This document shows positions 15,508 through 25,383 of a DNA stretch of 64,000 nt, piece after piece. The position numbers were made by a program, and so were the translations under genes. Each line of letters opens with the position of its first letter. The stretch's first letter is position 1. The stretch comes from Aeromonas eucrenophila (GTDB lineage: Bacteria; Pseudomonadota; Gammaproteobacteria; Enterobacterales; Aeromonadaceae): NCBI RefSeq assembly GCF_000819865.1, contig NZ_CDDF01000001.1, forward strand, positions 407,775 to 471,774, written 5' to 3'. The notes under the pieces are model-generated. The model had not been told where the DNA came from, searched no databases, and worked only from the letters and a program-made list of their open reading frames with translations.

Positions 15508-16518
15508 TCACATCTCTCTATCGTGAGCCGATGCCAGCCCAGCCTCGACCCAGCCCAGTACCCGGCGCGTCAGGGCCTGGGGCACCCAGGGGGAGTCCAG
15601 CAGCCCCTCGGCAACGCAGCGGGCGAAGTGATCCGCCTCGTGCTGCATGCCGCCCCCCTCCACCGGCAGCACTATGTCGCCTGGCCAGGCGGCAAGGGGC
15701 TCGCCCGCGAGCCAGCGCACCGCTTGCGGATTCCACCACTTGCCCTCGATGACCAGCTCCCAGCGCTCGTTCCCCTCACCGCCGCTCAGGTAGGCGGCCT
15801 TGTCGAGGTCCTCGATGATGGAGGCGCCGAGCTCGGCGCAAAGCGGCCCGCCAAAGGCAAAGTGCGCCACCAGATCCACCTCGCCGGGGGCCCGCAGCAA
15901 ACTGACCTCGGGCTCCCCGGCGGCCAATCCCAACCGCTCACAGAAAGCGGCATAGAGCCAGAGCGGATAGACCCCCACATCCCAGGCGGCGCCCCCATCC
16001 AGAGCCGGATCGAACAGCTTGCCCTCCCGGGGCGGCGCCGAGCCGAAGGCGGCGCGCAGGGAGTGCAAGGCGGGTAGCGCGGGCAAGCGTTGCAGCAATT
16101 CGCGCATGGCGGGGAAGCACATCACCTTCATGGCTTCCTGCAGCAAGAGACCGCGCTCGCGGGCGAGCGCTGTCAGGGCATCCCAGTCCTTAAGCTTGGT
16201 CACCGCCGGTTTCTCCACCAGCACGTGCTTGCCTGCCAGCAACATCAGTTTGATCAGCTCGGCATGCTCGGGGTGGATCACCGCCACGTAGACGGCGTCC
16301 ACCTCGGGGCTCGCCGCCAGCGCCTGATAGCTGCCAAAGGCCAGCGGCAGGCCTTGCTCATCGGCAAAGTCCTGCGCCCGCCCCTGATCACGGGCGGCGA
16401 TCGCCAGTACCCGTCCGGCACGGCCGTGCTGGTTCACGTCGTGGCAGAAACGACGGGCTATGGCCCCCGCCCCGGCGATCCCCCAGCGCAGGGTTACCGG
16501 CATCTCCTGTGGTTGCAT
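15508..16518 (-). CDS. Gfo/Idh/MocA family NAD(P)-dependent oxidoreductase
   Basis: A 336-aa cytosolic dehydrogenase. The Rossmann motif GIAGAGAIARRF is near residue 13, and the family's EKP motif (HVLVEKPAVT, with Lys contacting nicotinamide and substrate) is near residue 100. The substrate part carries GGAAWDVGVYPLW near 180, as in dimeric dihydrodiol/glucose-fructose oxidoreductase-type enzymes. ATG 16518 has GGGAG seven bases upstream; an earlier ATG at 16545 lacks one. It follows nfo on the same strand by 38 bases, so the two may be cotranscribed. The sugar or polyol substrate cannot be deduced. Confidence 0.85.
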   Translation of the reverse strand: MQPQEMPVTLRWGIAGAGAIARRFCHDVNQHGRAGRVLAIAARDQGRAQDFADEQGLPLAFGSYQALAASPEVDAVYVAVIHPEHAELIKLMLLAGKHVLVEKPAVTKLKDWDALTALARERGLLLQEAMKVMCFPAMRELLQRLPALPALHSLRAAFGSAPPREGKLFDPALDGGAAWDVGVYPLWLYAAFCERLGLAAGEPEVSLLRAPGEVDLVAHFAFGGPLCAELGASIIEDLDKAAYLSGGEGNERWELVIEGKWWNPQAVRWLAGEPLAAWPGDIVLPVEGGGMQHEADHFARCVAEGLLDSPWVPQALTRRVLGWVEAGLASAHDREM

Positions 16519-16556
16519 CTTTTTCTCCCTTGCATTGCCAAGCAACAGCGTCTTCC

Positions 16557-17402
16557 CTAGCCCTTGGCCAGGCTGCGCAGCCAGTTGATCTCGTCGCCCC
16601 AGATGGACTCGTCTATGGTCTCGAGGATCAGCGGAATGCCGTCGAAGCGCGCGTCGTTCATGATGTGGTGGAACACCGCCTCACCGAGGTTGCCCTCGCG
16701 CAGGCTGTGGTGGCGATCGACCCGGCTACCGAAGGTACACTTGGCGCCGTTGATATGCATCCCCTTGAGGTACTCGAAACCCACGATGCGATCGAACTCG
16801 GCAAAGACGGCGGCGCAGCTCTCGGGAGTGCGCAGATCGTAGCCGGCGGCAAACGCATGACAGGTGTCGAAACAGACGCCGACCCGGCTCTTGTCTTCCA
16901 CCCCCTCAATGAGGGTCGCCAGGTGCTCGAACGACCAGCCGAGGTTGGTGCCCTGGCCGGCGGTGTTCTCGATGATGGCGCTCACCCCTTCACTGCGCTC
17001 CAGCGCCCAGTTGATGGACTCGCTCACGAGCTTGAGGCTGGCAGCTTCCGGGATCTGCTTGAGGTGGCTGCCGGGGTGGAAGTTCAGGTAACAGAGGCCG
17101 AGCTGCTCGCAGCGCTTGATCTCGTCCAGAAACGCATCCCGGGACTTGGCCAGGGCATCGGGATCGGGATGACCCAGGTTGATGAGGTAGCTGTCGTGGG
17201 GCAGGATCTGCTCGGGGCGAAAGCCTGCCTTGTCGCAGGCCTGCTTGAAGGCGCGGATGCTGGCGTCCGACAGGGGCGCCGCCTGCCACTGGCGCTGGTT
17301 CTTGGTGAACAGGGCGAAGGCGTTGGCCCCGATAGCCTGGGCGCGGGCGATGCAGTTCTCCACCCCGCCGGCCGCACTGACGTGGGCACCGATAAATTTC
17401 AT
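16557..17402 (-). CDS. nfo: Endonuclease IV (AP endonuclease)
   Basis: A Zn-dependent AP endonuclease and 3' repair diesterase of base excision repair; 281 aa (E. coli Nfo is 285). It begins [17 protein letters not shown]. The zinc ligands lie in FHPGSH (near 108), [12 protein letters not shown] (near 145), [15 protein letters not shown] (near 178), MHINGAK (near 217), DRHHSLREG (near 229) and the ETID of the C-terminus. ATG 17402 is preceded by GAGGAG. A longer in-frame extension to 17510 was rejected because the family begins at MKF. Confidence 0.96.
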   Translation of the reverse strand: MKFIGAHVSAAGGVENCIARAQAIGANAFALFTKNQRQWQAAPLSDASIRAFKQACDKAGFRPEQILPHDSYLINLGHPDPDALAKSRDAFLDEIKRCEQLGLCYLNFHPGSHLKQIPEAASLKLVSESINWALERSEGVSAIIENTAGQGTNLGWSFEHLATLIEGVEDKSRVGVCFDTCHAFAAGYDLRTPESCAAVFAEFDRIVGFEYLKGMHINGAKCTFGSRVDRHHSLREGNLGEAVFHHIMNDARFDGIPLILETIDESIWGDEINWLRSLAKG

Positions 17403-17481
17403 AGGATCTCCTCTGTGGGTCGCCATTATGCCCAAGCCTGCCCCTAGCGCCAAACCGGTATCCTCGATGACCCCCATAGAA

Positions 17482-17501
17482 AAGGCGCCCGCAGGCGCCT
17501 T
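17482..17501 (-). terminator. Terminator of the GH3 gene
   Basis: On the - strand AAGGCGCC-TGCG-GGCGCCTT is followed by TTCT, just past the GH3 stop and before nfo. Confidence 0.75.
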
Positions 17502-17528
17502 GTTCATCATCTCGTGATCTTGGGAGAC

Positions 17529-19550
17529 TCAATACGCCAGACCTGCGCCATAGGCATAGAGGGGGTTGACCGAGTCGCTCGCCACGTCCGAGGCCTGGTT
17601 CAGCACCGCCTGCCAGTTGGAGGGCAGCTCGAAGGGCAGCTTGCCACGGGCCTTGGCCTTGCCGCTGATGACATCGAACAGCGCCTGATCCAGGGCCCCG
17701 AAGTTGGCAAGCAGCACCTTGGCGGCCGGGGCCACCTCGGTCAGAATGGCCGGTCTGTCCAGATAGACCGACAGCACCAGGGGCACCCCTGCCTGCTCTA
17801 TGGCCTGGATGGCCGCCAAGTCGTCGCCGCCATGATAGACCCCCTCGTGGGCCGTCTCCTGCACCAGCTGATCGCTGCTGGCAAAGCCGAGCTGACCGAA
17901 GTGGATGCTGCCAAACGGGAAGCGGGGATCCTGCTCGCCCGGCGCGTTGGCCCGCGCGATGGCGAGATCCGCCTCTGCCAGGTTTGTCACCACGGTATAA
18001 CCGTTGGCCGTTGCCACCTCGGCATTGACGTTATAGAGGTAGACCCGCTTGCCCTCGGCCTTGAGGGGCAGCAATGCGCCCTCATTCTTGAGCAGGACGT
18101 GGGACGCCGCCTGGGCAGCCTGAGCCTCCTGCTGGAACTCGGCCTTGCCCACCAGGGCAACTGCCGCCTGAGCGTCCACATAGGGGTTCTCAAACAGCCC
18201 CAGCTCGAATTTCTGCTCGAGGATCCGCTCGGCCGACGAGGTAATGGCCGCTTCCGTCACCAGGCCGCTCTGCACCGCCGCCAGCAGGGGCGCCGGATCC
18301 TCCACCCCGCCAAACTGATCCACCCCGGCGGCGATGGACTTGGCGTAACGTTCGGCCTTGGTCAGCTTCTCCACTCCCCATGACATGCCAAAGGGCACAG
18401 TCCAGGGGCTGACGCCGGCATCCAGCTGCGCTTGGCTCAGCCCCTCCTCGCAGCGGGTATCGCAGTCATTGATGATGCCCCAGTCGCTCAGCACCACGCC
18501 GTCGAACTTGAAGTGGCCTCGCAGCAGATCGGTGATGATCTGGCGGTTGAAACCAAAGCCCACCTCCTCGATGGCCTGACCCTCGTAGGTCAGCCCCTCC
18601 GGCAGGGCGTAGTAAGGCATGACGGCCCCCACCTTGGCCTCGAAGGCGCCCTCGAACGGTACCAGATGGTAGGCGAACTGACCCCCCGGATAGACCTGCT
18701 CCTTGCCCCAGGGGTTGTGGGCATCCAGCCCGTCCTTCTGGGGACCGGCCCCGGCGAAGTGCTTGACGACGGTGACGACGCTCTCCTTGCCGATGCCCTT
18801 GTCCCCCTGCTGGAAGCCCTCGATGTAGGCCTTGACCAGGGACTTGGCGAGCTGGTTGTTCTCGCCGAAGGTGCCGTTGATGCGGCCCCAGCGCGGCTCG
18901 GTCGCGAGATCCGCCTGGGGGGAGAGCGCCTCGTGGATGCCGACGGCGCGGTACTCCTGGCGGGCGATGTCGCCGAAGCGCTGCACCAGGGCGGCGTCGC
19001 CGATGGCGGCCAGCCCCAGAGTCTCGGGCCATTGGGAGAAGGCGCCGGCGCCTATGCTGGTGGCGTTGGGATCATGGGTGAAGTGGTTGCGGGGATCCGT
19101 GCTGACGGTCATGGGAATGCCGAGCCCCACCCCTTCCAGCAGCGCCTGCAGCCGGTTGTTGTCCTCGGCGATGGCCGCCGGATCGCCGGCCATGCGGGTG
19201 ATGTAGGTGTTGACCCCGTCTTGTTGCAGCATCTTCGCCATGGCGTCGAGGTTGACCCGCCCATCCCCGTCCAGCACCAGGGTGCCGTGCATCATCAGGC
19301 CGGCCTTCTGGGCAAGGGAGAGTCTGCCCACCAGATCCTGCGCCCGCTCGGCGGCGCCGAGGCGCCAGTCTTCATAGGGGGTCAGGGTGCCGCCGCCGTC
19401 CAGATCCTTGAACTGCAAGCCGTCCTGCTCGAGCAGGCTGACGGTGCGGTGACCCAGGCTGGGCTGGGTCGGTTTGGAGGCGGAGTCGTTGTCATTGCAA
19501 CCCGCCAGCAGCAGGGCGCCTATGGTCATGGCGAGACGATGGTATTTCAT
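17529..19550 (-). CDS. Glycoside hydrolase family 3 lipoprotein (beta-glucosidase-like)
   Basis: 673 aa. The signal peptide ends in LLLAGC (Cys18 lipidated), so the enzyme should sit on a membrane facing the periplasm or outside. The GH3 N-terminal barrel has STDPRNHF, ALSPQADLATEPRWGR and KHFAGAGPQKDG (near 255). The nucleophile Asp is in FDGVVLSDWGI near residue 360. The GH3 C-terminal sandwich follows (HVLLKNEGALLPL near 490). It probably releases glucose from beta-glucosides or similar oligosaccharides. AAGGAAG precedes the start. It is divergent from an AraC gene, its likely regulator. The pairing with the nearby GH1 gene suggests beta-glucoside use. Exact substrate unknown. Confidence 0.88.
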   Translation of the reverse strand: MKYHRLAMTIGALLLAGCNDNDSASKPTQPSLGHRTVSLLEQDGLQFKDLDGGGTLTPYEDWRLGAAERAQDLVGRLSLAQKAGLMMHGTLVLDGDGRVNLDAMAKMLQQDGVNTYITRMAGDPAAIAEDNNRLQALLEGVGLGIPMTVSTDPRNHFTHDPNATSIGAGAFSQWPETLGLAAIGDAALVQRFGDIARQEYRAVGIHEALSPQADLATEPRWGRINGTFGENNQLAKSLVKAYIEGFQQGDKGIGKESVVTVVKHFAGAGPQKDGLDAHNPWGKEQVYPGGQFAYHLVPFEGAFEAKVGAVMPYYALPEGLTYEGQAIEEVGFGFNRQIITDLLRGHFKFDGVVLSDWGIINDCDTRCEEGLSQAQLDAGVSPWTVPFGMSWGVEKLTKAERYAKSIAAGVDQFGGVEDPAPLLAAVQSGLVTEAAITSSAERILEQKFELGLFENPYVDAQAAVALVGKAEFQQEAQAAQAASHVLLKNEGALLPLKAEGKRVYLYNVNAEVATANGYTVVTNLAEADLAIARANAPGEQDPRFPFGSIHFGQLGFASSDQLVQETAHEGVYHGGDDLAAIQAIEQAGVPLVLSVYLDRPAILTEVAPAAKVLLANFGALDQALFDVISGKAKARGKLPFELPSNWQAVLNQASDVASDSVNPLYAYGAGLAY

Positions 19551-19778
19551 TATTGTGGTCTTCCTTGTGTGTAGGTCAGGCCACTCTATGCAAAATCGAC
19601 CGCCCCAACTTGTCCGCCGGGTGCAGGAAATTGCCGGTTGGGAGCAGTGTTCAAAACTGTGAAAAGGCTTGCAGGGTTACCCTTGGTTACATAAATGAAA
19701 CAATTATCCGTGCCTGGCTCACGGCAATTTCTACCGACTGGCAGATGATGGTGGACCACCGTCGACAAGGATTTCGCC

Positions 19779-20789
19779 GTGAAAACTGTCTCAAACCGGA
19801 TAGCCCTGCACTGCATCACCCACTGGCAGCAGCAGGGACGGGACCCAAGCCAGCTGCTGCTCAGTGCCGGCATCGCCCGGGAGGAGCTGCAACTGCCCCA
19901 GGGACGGATCGATGCCCAGCGCCACTTTCGGCTGCTGGCCCAGGTCGCCCCCCATGCGGACATGAGCCACAGCTGGTCGCCCCCCTCCCTCACCGGCCTG
20001 TTTGCGGACTTTCTGCCGCTGGCGAGCCTGTGCTGCAACGCCGCCAGCTGGCGCCAGGCGCTGCACTATTTCCTCTCCTTTCGCCCGCTCATCGGCGAGT
20101 GCGACCGGATCACTCTGCAGGAGGAGGATGGCTGGGCCCGGCTCAGCTATTACTCGGAGTCCGATCACCCGGACGTGGTTGCCCTCAGCAGCCTGGCCAA
20201 CCTCTGCCACCTCTATGCCCTGCTCCAGTTTTATCACCCGGGCCAGGGCCAGCTGGTGCTACCCACCCCGGTGCGCCCCAGGCTGTGGCGCGAGCTGGCC
20301 GCCTGGCTCGAAGGGCGGCTGCAACTCGGCGATGGCTATCAGCTGCGCTTCCCCGCCGCCCTGCTCGATCAGGCCTACGAGGGGTACAACGGCCCCTTGC
20401 AGCCCCTGCTGCTGGGGGAGCTCGACAGTCAGATGAGCCTGCTGCGTCCCCGCCTCCACTATCGGGACAAGGTGATGGGGCTGATCCGGCAGCAGCTGTG
20501 GCAGGGGAGCGCCGATCCGCGCGCCCTGCTGGCCGGGATCTGCGACGCCCTCGGGCTGACCCGCTGGACCCTCAATCGCCACCTGCGCGAGGAGGGTTGC
20601 CACTTCTCGGCCCTGCTGGAGCTGGTGAGACGGGAAGAGGCCTGCCGGCTGTTGCAGGACTCCAGCCTGCAGTTGCAGGAGGTGGGCGGTCGGCTCGGTT
20701 TCGCCAGCCAGAGCAGCTTCACCCGCTTCTTCAAGGGGGCCTTCGCCCAGTCCCCCAGCCAGTACCGCTCAAGGCGCAGCCGCGTCTGA
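19779..20789 (+). CDS. AraC family transcriptional regulator
   Basis: 336 aa. The N-terminal ~200 residues resemble the arabinose-binding-like domain of OruR/ArgR-type AraC proteins. The C-terminal pair of helix-turn-helix motifs spans residues ~235-332 (DALGLTRWTLNRHLREEG and VGGRLGFASQSSFTRFFKGAF). The start is GTG 19779 with AAGGA upstream. It is divergent from the GH3 gene. The intergenic region holds GGTGGACCACC near 19750 and GGTTAC repeats near 19676-19690 that could be operators. Its last 21 bases overlap the end of the convergent LysR gene. The effector is unknown, plausibly a glucoside or sugar. Confidence 0.85.
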   Translation: MKTVSNRIALHCITHWQQQGRDPSQLLLSAGIAREELQLPQGRIDAQRHFRLLAQVAPHADMSHSWSPPSLTGLFADFLPLASLCCNAASWRQALHYFLSFRPLIGECDRITLQEEDGWARLSYYSESDHPDVVALSSLANLCHLYALLQFYHPGQGQLVLPTPVRPRLWRELAAWLEGRLQLGDGYQLRFPAALLDQAYEGYNGPLQPLLLGELDSQMSLLRPRLHYRDKVMGLIRQQLWQGSADPRALLAGICDALGLTRWTLNRHLREEGCHFSALLELVRREEACRLLQDSSLQLQEVGGRLGFASQSSFTRFFKGAFAQSPSQYRSRRSRV

Positions 20790-21692
20790 CTCGGCGGCCA
20801 GGGCCGTCTCGAGCAACTCTGCCAGCCAGCGGATGAACAGCTGCACCCTGGGGGCCAACTGGCGACGATGGGCATAGAGGGCGTGAATGGGCAGCGGCGG
20901 CGCCTGCCAGCGGGGCAAGATGGTCACCAGCTCGCCGCTGTCCAGCAGCGGCTCCACCCCGACCCGCGGCATCTGGATGATGCCAAGCCCCGCCCGCGCC
21001 GCCGCGAGGTAGGATTCGCTGTCGTTGACCGTGAGCGCCCCCGCCATGGGCAACAGGGCGCGGCTGCCATCCTCGGCCAGATACTCGAAACCGGGCTCGC
21101 TGCGCCCCAGCCCGGAGCCGTAGTGCACCAACCGGTGACGGCTCAGATCCGCCAGGCTTTGGGGCACCCCGTGAGCGGCCAGGTAGCCGGCGCTCGCGCA
21201 GTTGATCTGGCGATACTGGCCGAGGGGACGCGCCACCAGGCTGGAGGACTCCAGCGCCCCGACCCGCACCACGCAATCGAAACCCTCGCGCACCAGATCG
21301 ACCCGCCTGTCCGTGCTGCTCAGCATCAGCTGCAACTCCGGATGGGCCGCCAGCAGGGCGGGCAGCGCCGGGATCACCAAGTGGCGCGCCATCCGGCTCG
21401 GCATGTCCACCCGCAGTTGCCCCGAGATCTGCCCCTCCTGGCGAAACAGGCCGCCGAACTCCTCCATGTCCGCCAGCAGATCCCGGCAGCGGGCGTAACA
21501 GAGCTGACCGTCCGTGGTCAGCTGCACCCGCCTCGTGGTGCGCTGCAGCAGGCGGGTGCCCATTCGCTCCTCCAGCCGGCGGATGGCGGCGGAGAGGGTC
21601 GCCTTGGGGATCCCGAGCTGCTCGGCGCTGCGGCTGAAGCTCTCGAGTTCAGCGACCCGCATGAAGAGCCGCATCTCATCCAGTTGATCCAT
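20769..21692 (-). CDS. LysR family transcriptional regulator
   Basis: 307 aa. The helix-turn-helix spans residues ~5-60 (SFSRSAEQLGIPKATLSAAIRRLE) and the effector domain begins at GQLRVDMPSRMARHL near 92. It belongs to the large LysR group with VREGFDCVVRVG and with Ser/Ala in place of a strict effector signature, often controlling an adjacent oxidoreductase. It is divergent from the SDR gene at 21818, its probable target, with 125 bases between the starts. AAAGGA lies upstream of ATG. Its 3' end overlaps the AraC gene by 21 bases tail to tail. Confidence 0.85.
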   Translation of the reverse strand: MDQLDEMRLFMRVAELESFSRSAEQLGIPKATLSAAIRRLEERMGTRLLQRTTRRVQLTTDGQLCYARCRDLLADMEEFGGLFRQEGQISGQLRVDMPSRMARHLVIPALPALLAAHPELQLMLSSTDRRVDLVREGFDCVVRVGALESSSLVARPLGQYRQINCASAGYLAAHGVPQSLADLSRHRLVHYGSGLGRSEPGFEYLAEDGSRALLPMAGALTVNDSESYLAAARAGLGIIQMPRVGVEPLLDSGELVTILPRWQAPPLPIHALYAHRRQLAPRVQLFIRWLAELLETALAAESDAAAP

Positions 21693-21817
21693 GGGCTATT
21701 ATCCTTTCAAACGGAACAGTGCATTCATTATCACCATCTTTATCCCGCATGAAAGCACCAATAGAGTGAAGAGGTAAGTTCAACACACCCCCTTCATCCC
21801 CAGACAGGAGTCACACC

Positions 21818-22576
21818 ATGACCAGATCCATCGCCCTCATCACCGGTGCCAGCCGCGGCCTCGGCAAACACGCGGCCCTGGCCCTCGCCGCCAAGGGGGT
21901 CGATCTCATCATCACCTACCGCAGCCAGGCCGACGAGGCCGCCGCCGTGGTGGCCGAGGCGCGTGCCCTCGGGGTACAGGCCCACGCCCTGGCGCTGGAG
22001 GTGGGCGAGAGCGCCGGCTTCCCGGCCTTCGCAGAGGAAGTACGCCAACTGCTCGTCCGGGAGTGGCAACGCACCCAGTTCAACTTCCTGGTCAACAACG
22101 CCGGCATCGGCATCCACGCCAGCTTCGAGCAGACCACGGAGCAGCAGTTCGATACCCTGCTCAACATCCACCTCAAGGGGACCTTCTTCCTGACCCAGAA
22201 GCTGTTGCCGCTCATCGCCGATGGCGGGCGCATCCTCAACCTCTCCACCGGCCTCACCCGCTTCGCCCTGCCGGGTTACGCCGCCTACGCCGCCATGAAG
22301 GGGGGTATCGAGGTGCTGAGCCACTATCTGGCCAAAGAGCTGGGCCCGCGCGGCATCGCGGTCAACGTGCTGGCCCCCGGCGCCATCGAGACCGACTTTG
22401 GCGGCGGCGCCGTGCGTGACAATCCGGCCCTCAACGATTTCGTGGCGAGCCAGACGGCCCTTGGCCGAGTCGGCCAGCCCGACGACATCGGCGGCGTCAT
22501 CGCCGCCCTGCTCTCCCCGGACAGCCGCTGGATCAACGCCCAGCGCATCGAGGCCTCCGGCGGCATGTTTATCTAG
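21818..22576 (+). CDS. Short-chain dehydrogenase/reductase
   Basis: A 252-aa classical SDR. The cofactor motif TGASRGLGKHAAL is near residue 9, NNAG near 92, the catalytic Ser in ILNLSTGLTRF near 143, and YAAYAAMKGG gives the YxxxK pair near 156. The C-terminal PGAIETDFGGG fits the family. Absence of an Asp at the end of the second strand (TYRSQ) favours NADP(H). The substrate is unknown. ACAGGAG precedes the ATG. It is divergent from a LysR gene and ends at a bidirectional terminator. Confidence 0.9.
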   Translation: MTRSIALITGASRGLGKHAALALAAKGVDLIITYRSQADEAAAVVAEARALGVQAHALALEVGESAGFPAFAEEVRQLLVREWQRTQFNFLVNNAGIGIHASFEQTTEQQFDTLLNIHLKGTFFLTQKLLPLIADGGRILNLSTGLTRFALPGYAAYAAMKGGIEVLSHYLAKELGPRGIAVNVLAPGAIETDFGGGAVRDNPALNDFVASQTALGRVGQPDDIGGVIAALLSPDSRWINAQRIEASGGMFI

Positions 22577-22622
22577 GCCTCTTTCGCCGCAATCCCCCAG
22601 TTCCAGCAGCAACACAAACAAC

Positions 22623-22646
22623 AAAAGGCCCCCGAGGGGGCCTTTT
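22623..22646. terminator. Bidirectional terminator between SDR and GH1 genes
   Basis: AAAAGGCCCCC / GGGGGCCTTTT form a stem with a very short loop between convergent genes. Confidence 0.88.
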
Positions 22647-22687
22647 GACATGGTGGCAAGGGGAACACCTCCCCGCTCACGCGAGCC

Positions 22688-24223
<1,536 letters not shown>

Positions 24224-24260
24224 CTAAAATTCCGTCCAATGACAATTTTGGCCATTCAAA

Positions 24261-24275
24261 ATTCCTATCGGGAAT
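24261..24275. promoter_or_regulatory. LysR-type operator between GH1 and LysR genes
   Basis: ATTCC-N5-GGAAT contains a T-N11-A core (24262-24274), the classic LysR box, and sits 33 bases before the LysR start in the divergent intergenic region. Confidence 0.65.
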
Positions 24276-24307
24276 GATGGGCACGCATGAAGTGAGAAGG
24301 AGACGGG

Positions 24308-25189
24308 ATGGAGCTAAGAGATCTGAAGGCCTTCGTGACCCTGGGGGAGGTGCTGCACTTCGGTCAGGCGGCGGCGCGCCAGCACATCACCCAGTCCGCT
24401 TTGAGCAAGCAGATAAGGCGGCTGGAGGCGGAATGGGGCGGCGAGCTGTTTGAGCGCAACGCCAGCAGCACCCGGCTCACCCTGCTCGGGCGCGCACTCT
24501 ATGCCGACGCCAGCGCCCTGGTGGCCCAGAGCGAGCAGCTCGGGCGCAGTGCCCGGGACGTGCTGGCGGGCAACGGCGGCACCCTGCGCATCGGCTTCGG
24601 GGTCGCCACCAAGCTGCTGGTGCCCGCGGCCATCGCCCGTCTGCGGGCCGCGCGCCCGGGAGTGCGCATCGAGCTCAACGATCTCTCCACCCATCACCAG
24701 TTGCTGGCGCTCGCCGAGGGCAGGCTGGATCTGGGGTTTTGCCGCCTGCCCGCCCCCAAGGGCTGGCACTGCCTGCCGGTGGTGCGCGCCCATTTCATCG
24801 CCGTGCTGCCCGCCAGCTACGCCGGGGTGAAGGGGCTTGGGGATCTGGTGGACAGGCCGCTGGCCATACTGCGCCGGGACAAGGCCCCCTCCTTTCACGA
24901 TCAGTTCGTCCACTACCTGGCCCAGAGCGGGCTGCGGTTTCGTGACATCCAGTATGTGAACGACTTCGCCGCCGGCATCGCCACCGCCGCCGCGGACATC
25001 GCCTGGACCCTGGTGCCCTCCTCCACCACCATAGAGCACCCGGATGTGATCTCCCTGCCCCTCACCGAGCCCGAGGCGAGCTGGACCATAGGCCTCATCC
25101 GTCCACCCGGCGATGACAACCCCCTCACCCAGGCCTTCTGGCAGACGGTGGATGAATTGAAGGATCCCGCGCCTGATGGGGCCTTATGA
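24308..25189 (+). CDS. LysR family transcriptional regulator
   Basis: 293 aa. The helix-turn-helix is at residues ~4-60 (HFGQAAARQHITQSALSKQIRRLE) and the effector domain starts near GTLRIGFGVATKLL at residue 91. It resembles the CynR/BenM-like half of LysR proteins. It is divergent from the GH1 6-phospho-beta-glucosidase gene, with an inverted repeat between them. AAGGAG is well placed before the ATG. The inducer is unknown, possibly a phospho-glucoside. Confidence 0.87.
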   Translation: MELRDLKAFVTLGEVLHFGQAAARQHITQSALSKQIRRLEAEWGGELFERNASSTRLTLLGRALYADASALVAQSEQLGRSARDVLAGNGGTLRIGFGVATKLLVPAAIARLRAARPGVRIELNDLSTHHQLLALAEGRLDLGFCRLPAPKGWHCLPVVRAHFIAVLPASYAGVKGLGDLVDRPLAILRRDKAPSFHDQFVHYLAQSGLRFRDIQYVNDFAAGIATAAADIAWTLVPSSTTIEHPDVISLPLTEPEASWTIGLIRPPGDDNPLTQAFWQTVDELKDPAPDGAL

Positions 25190-25383
25190 CGGGGTCCATG
25201 GCGCTGGTGCAGCCACTGTTTCCACCAGCCAAAGGCTGCCGTAGCAGGAAGGTTTGCGAACCGATTTGGCCGGCACTTGACCCGATTTGCGGTAGCTTTT
25301 GAACCCTTAACCCCAGTAGAATTATCCACTGCCTCTGGCGTCAAGGTATCAACTGACGCCGACCTACAAGGAATGTTCGCCTC

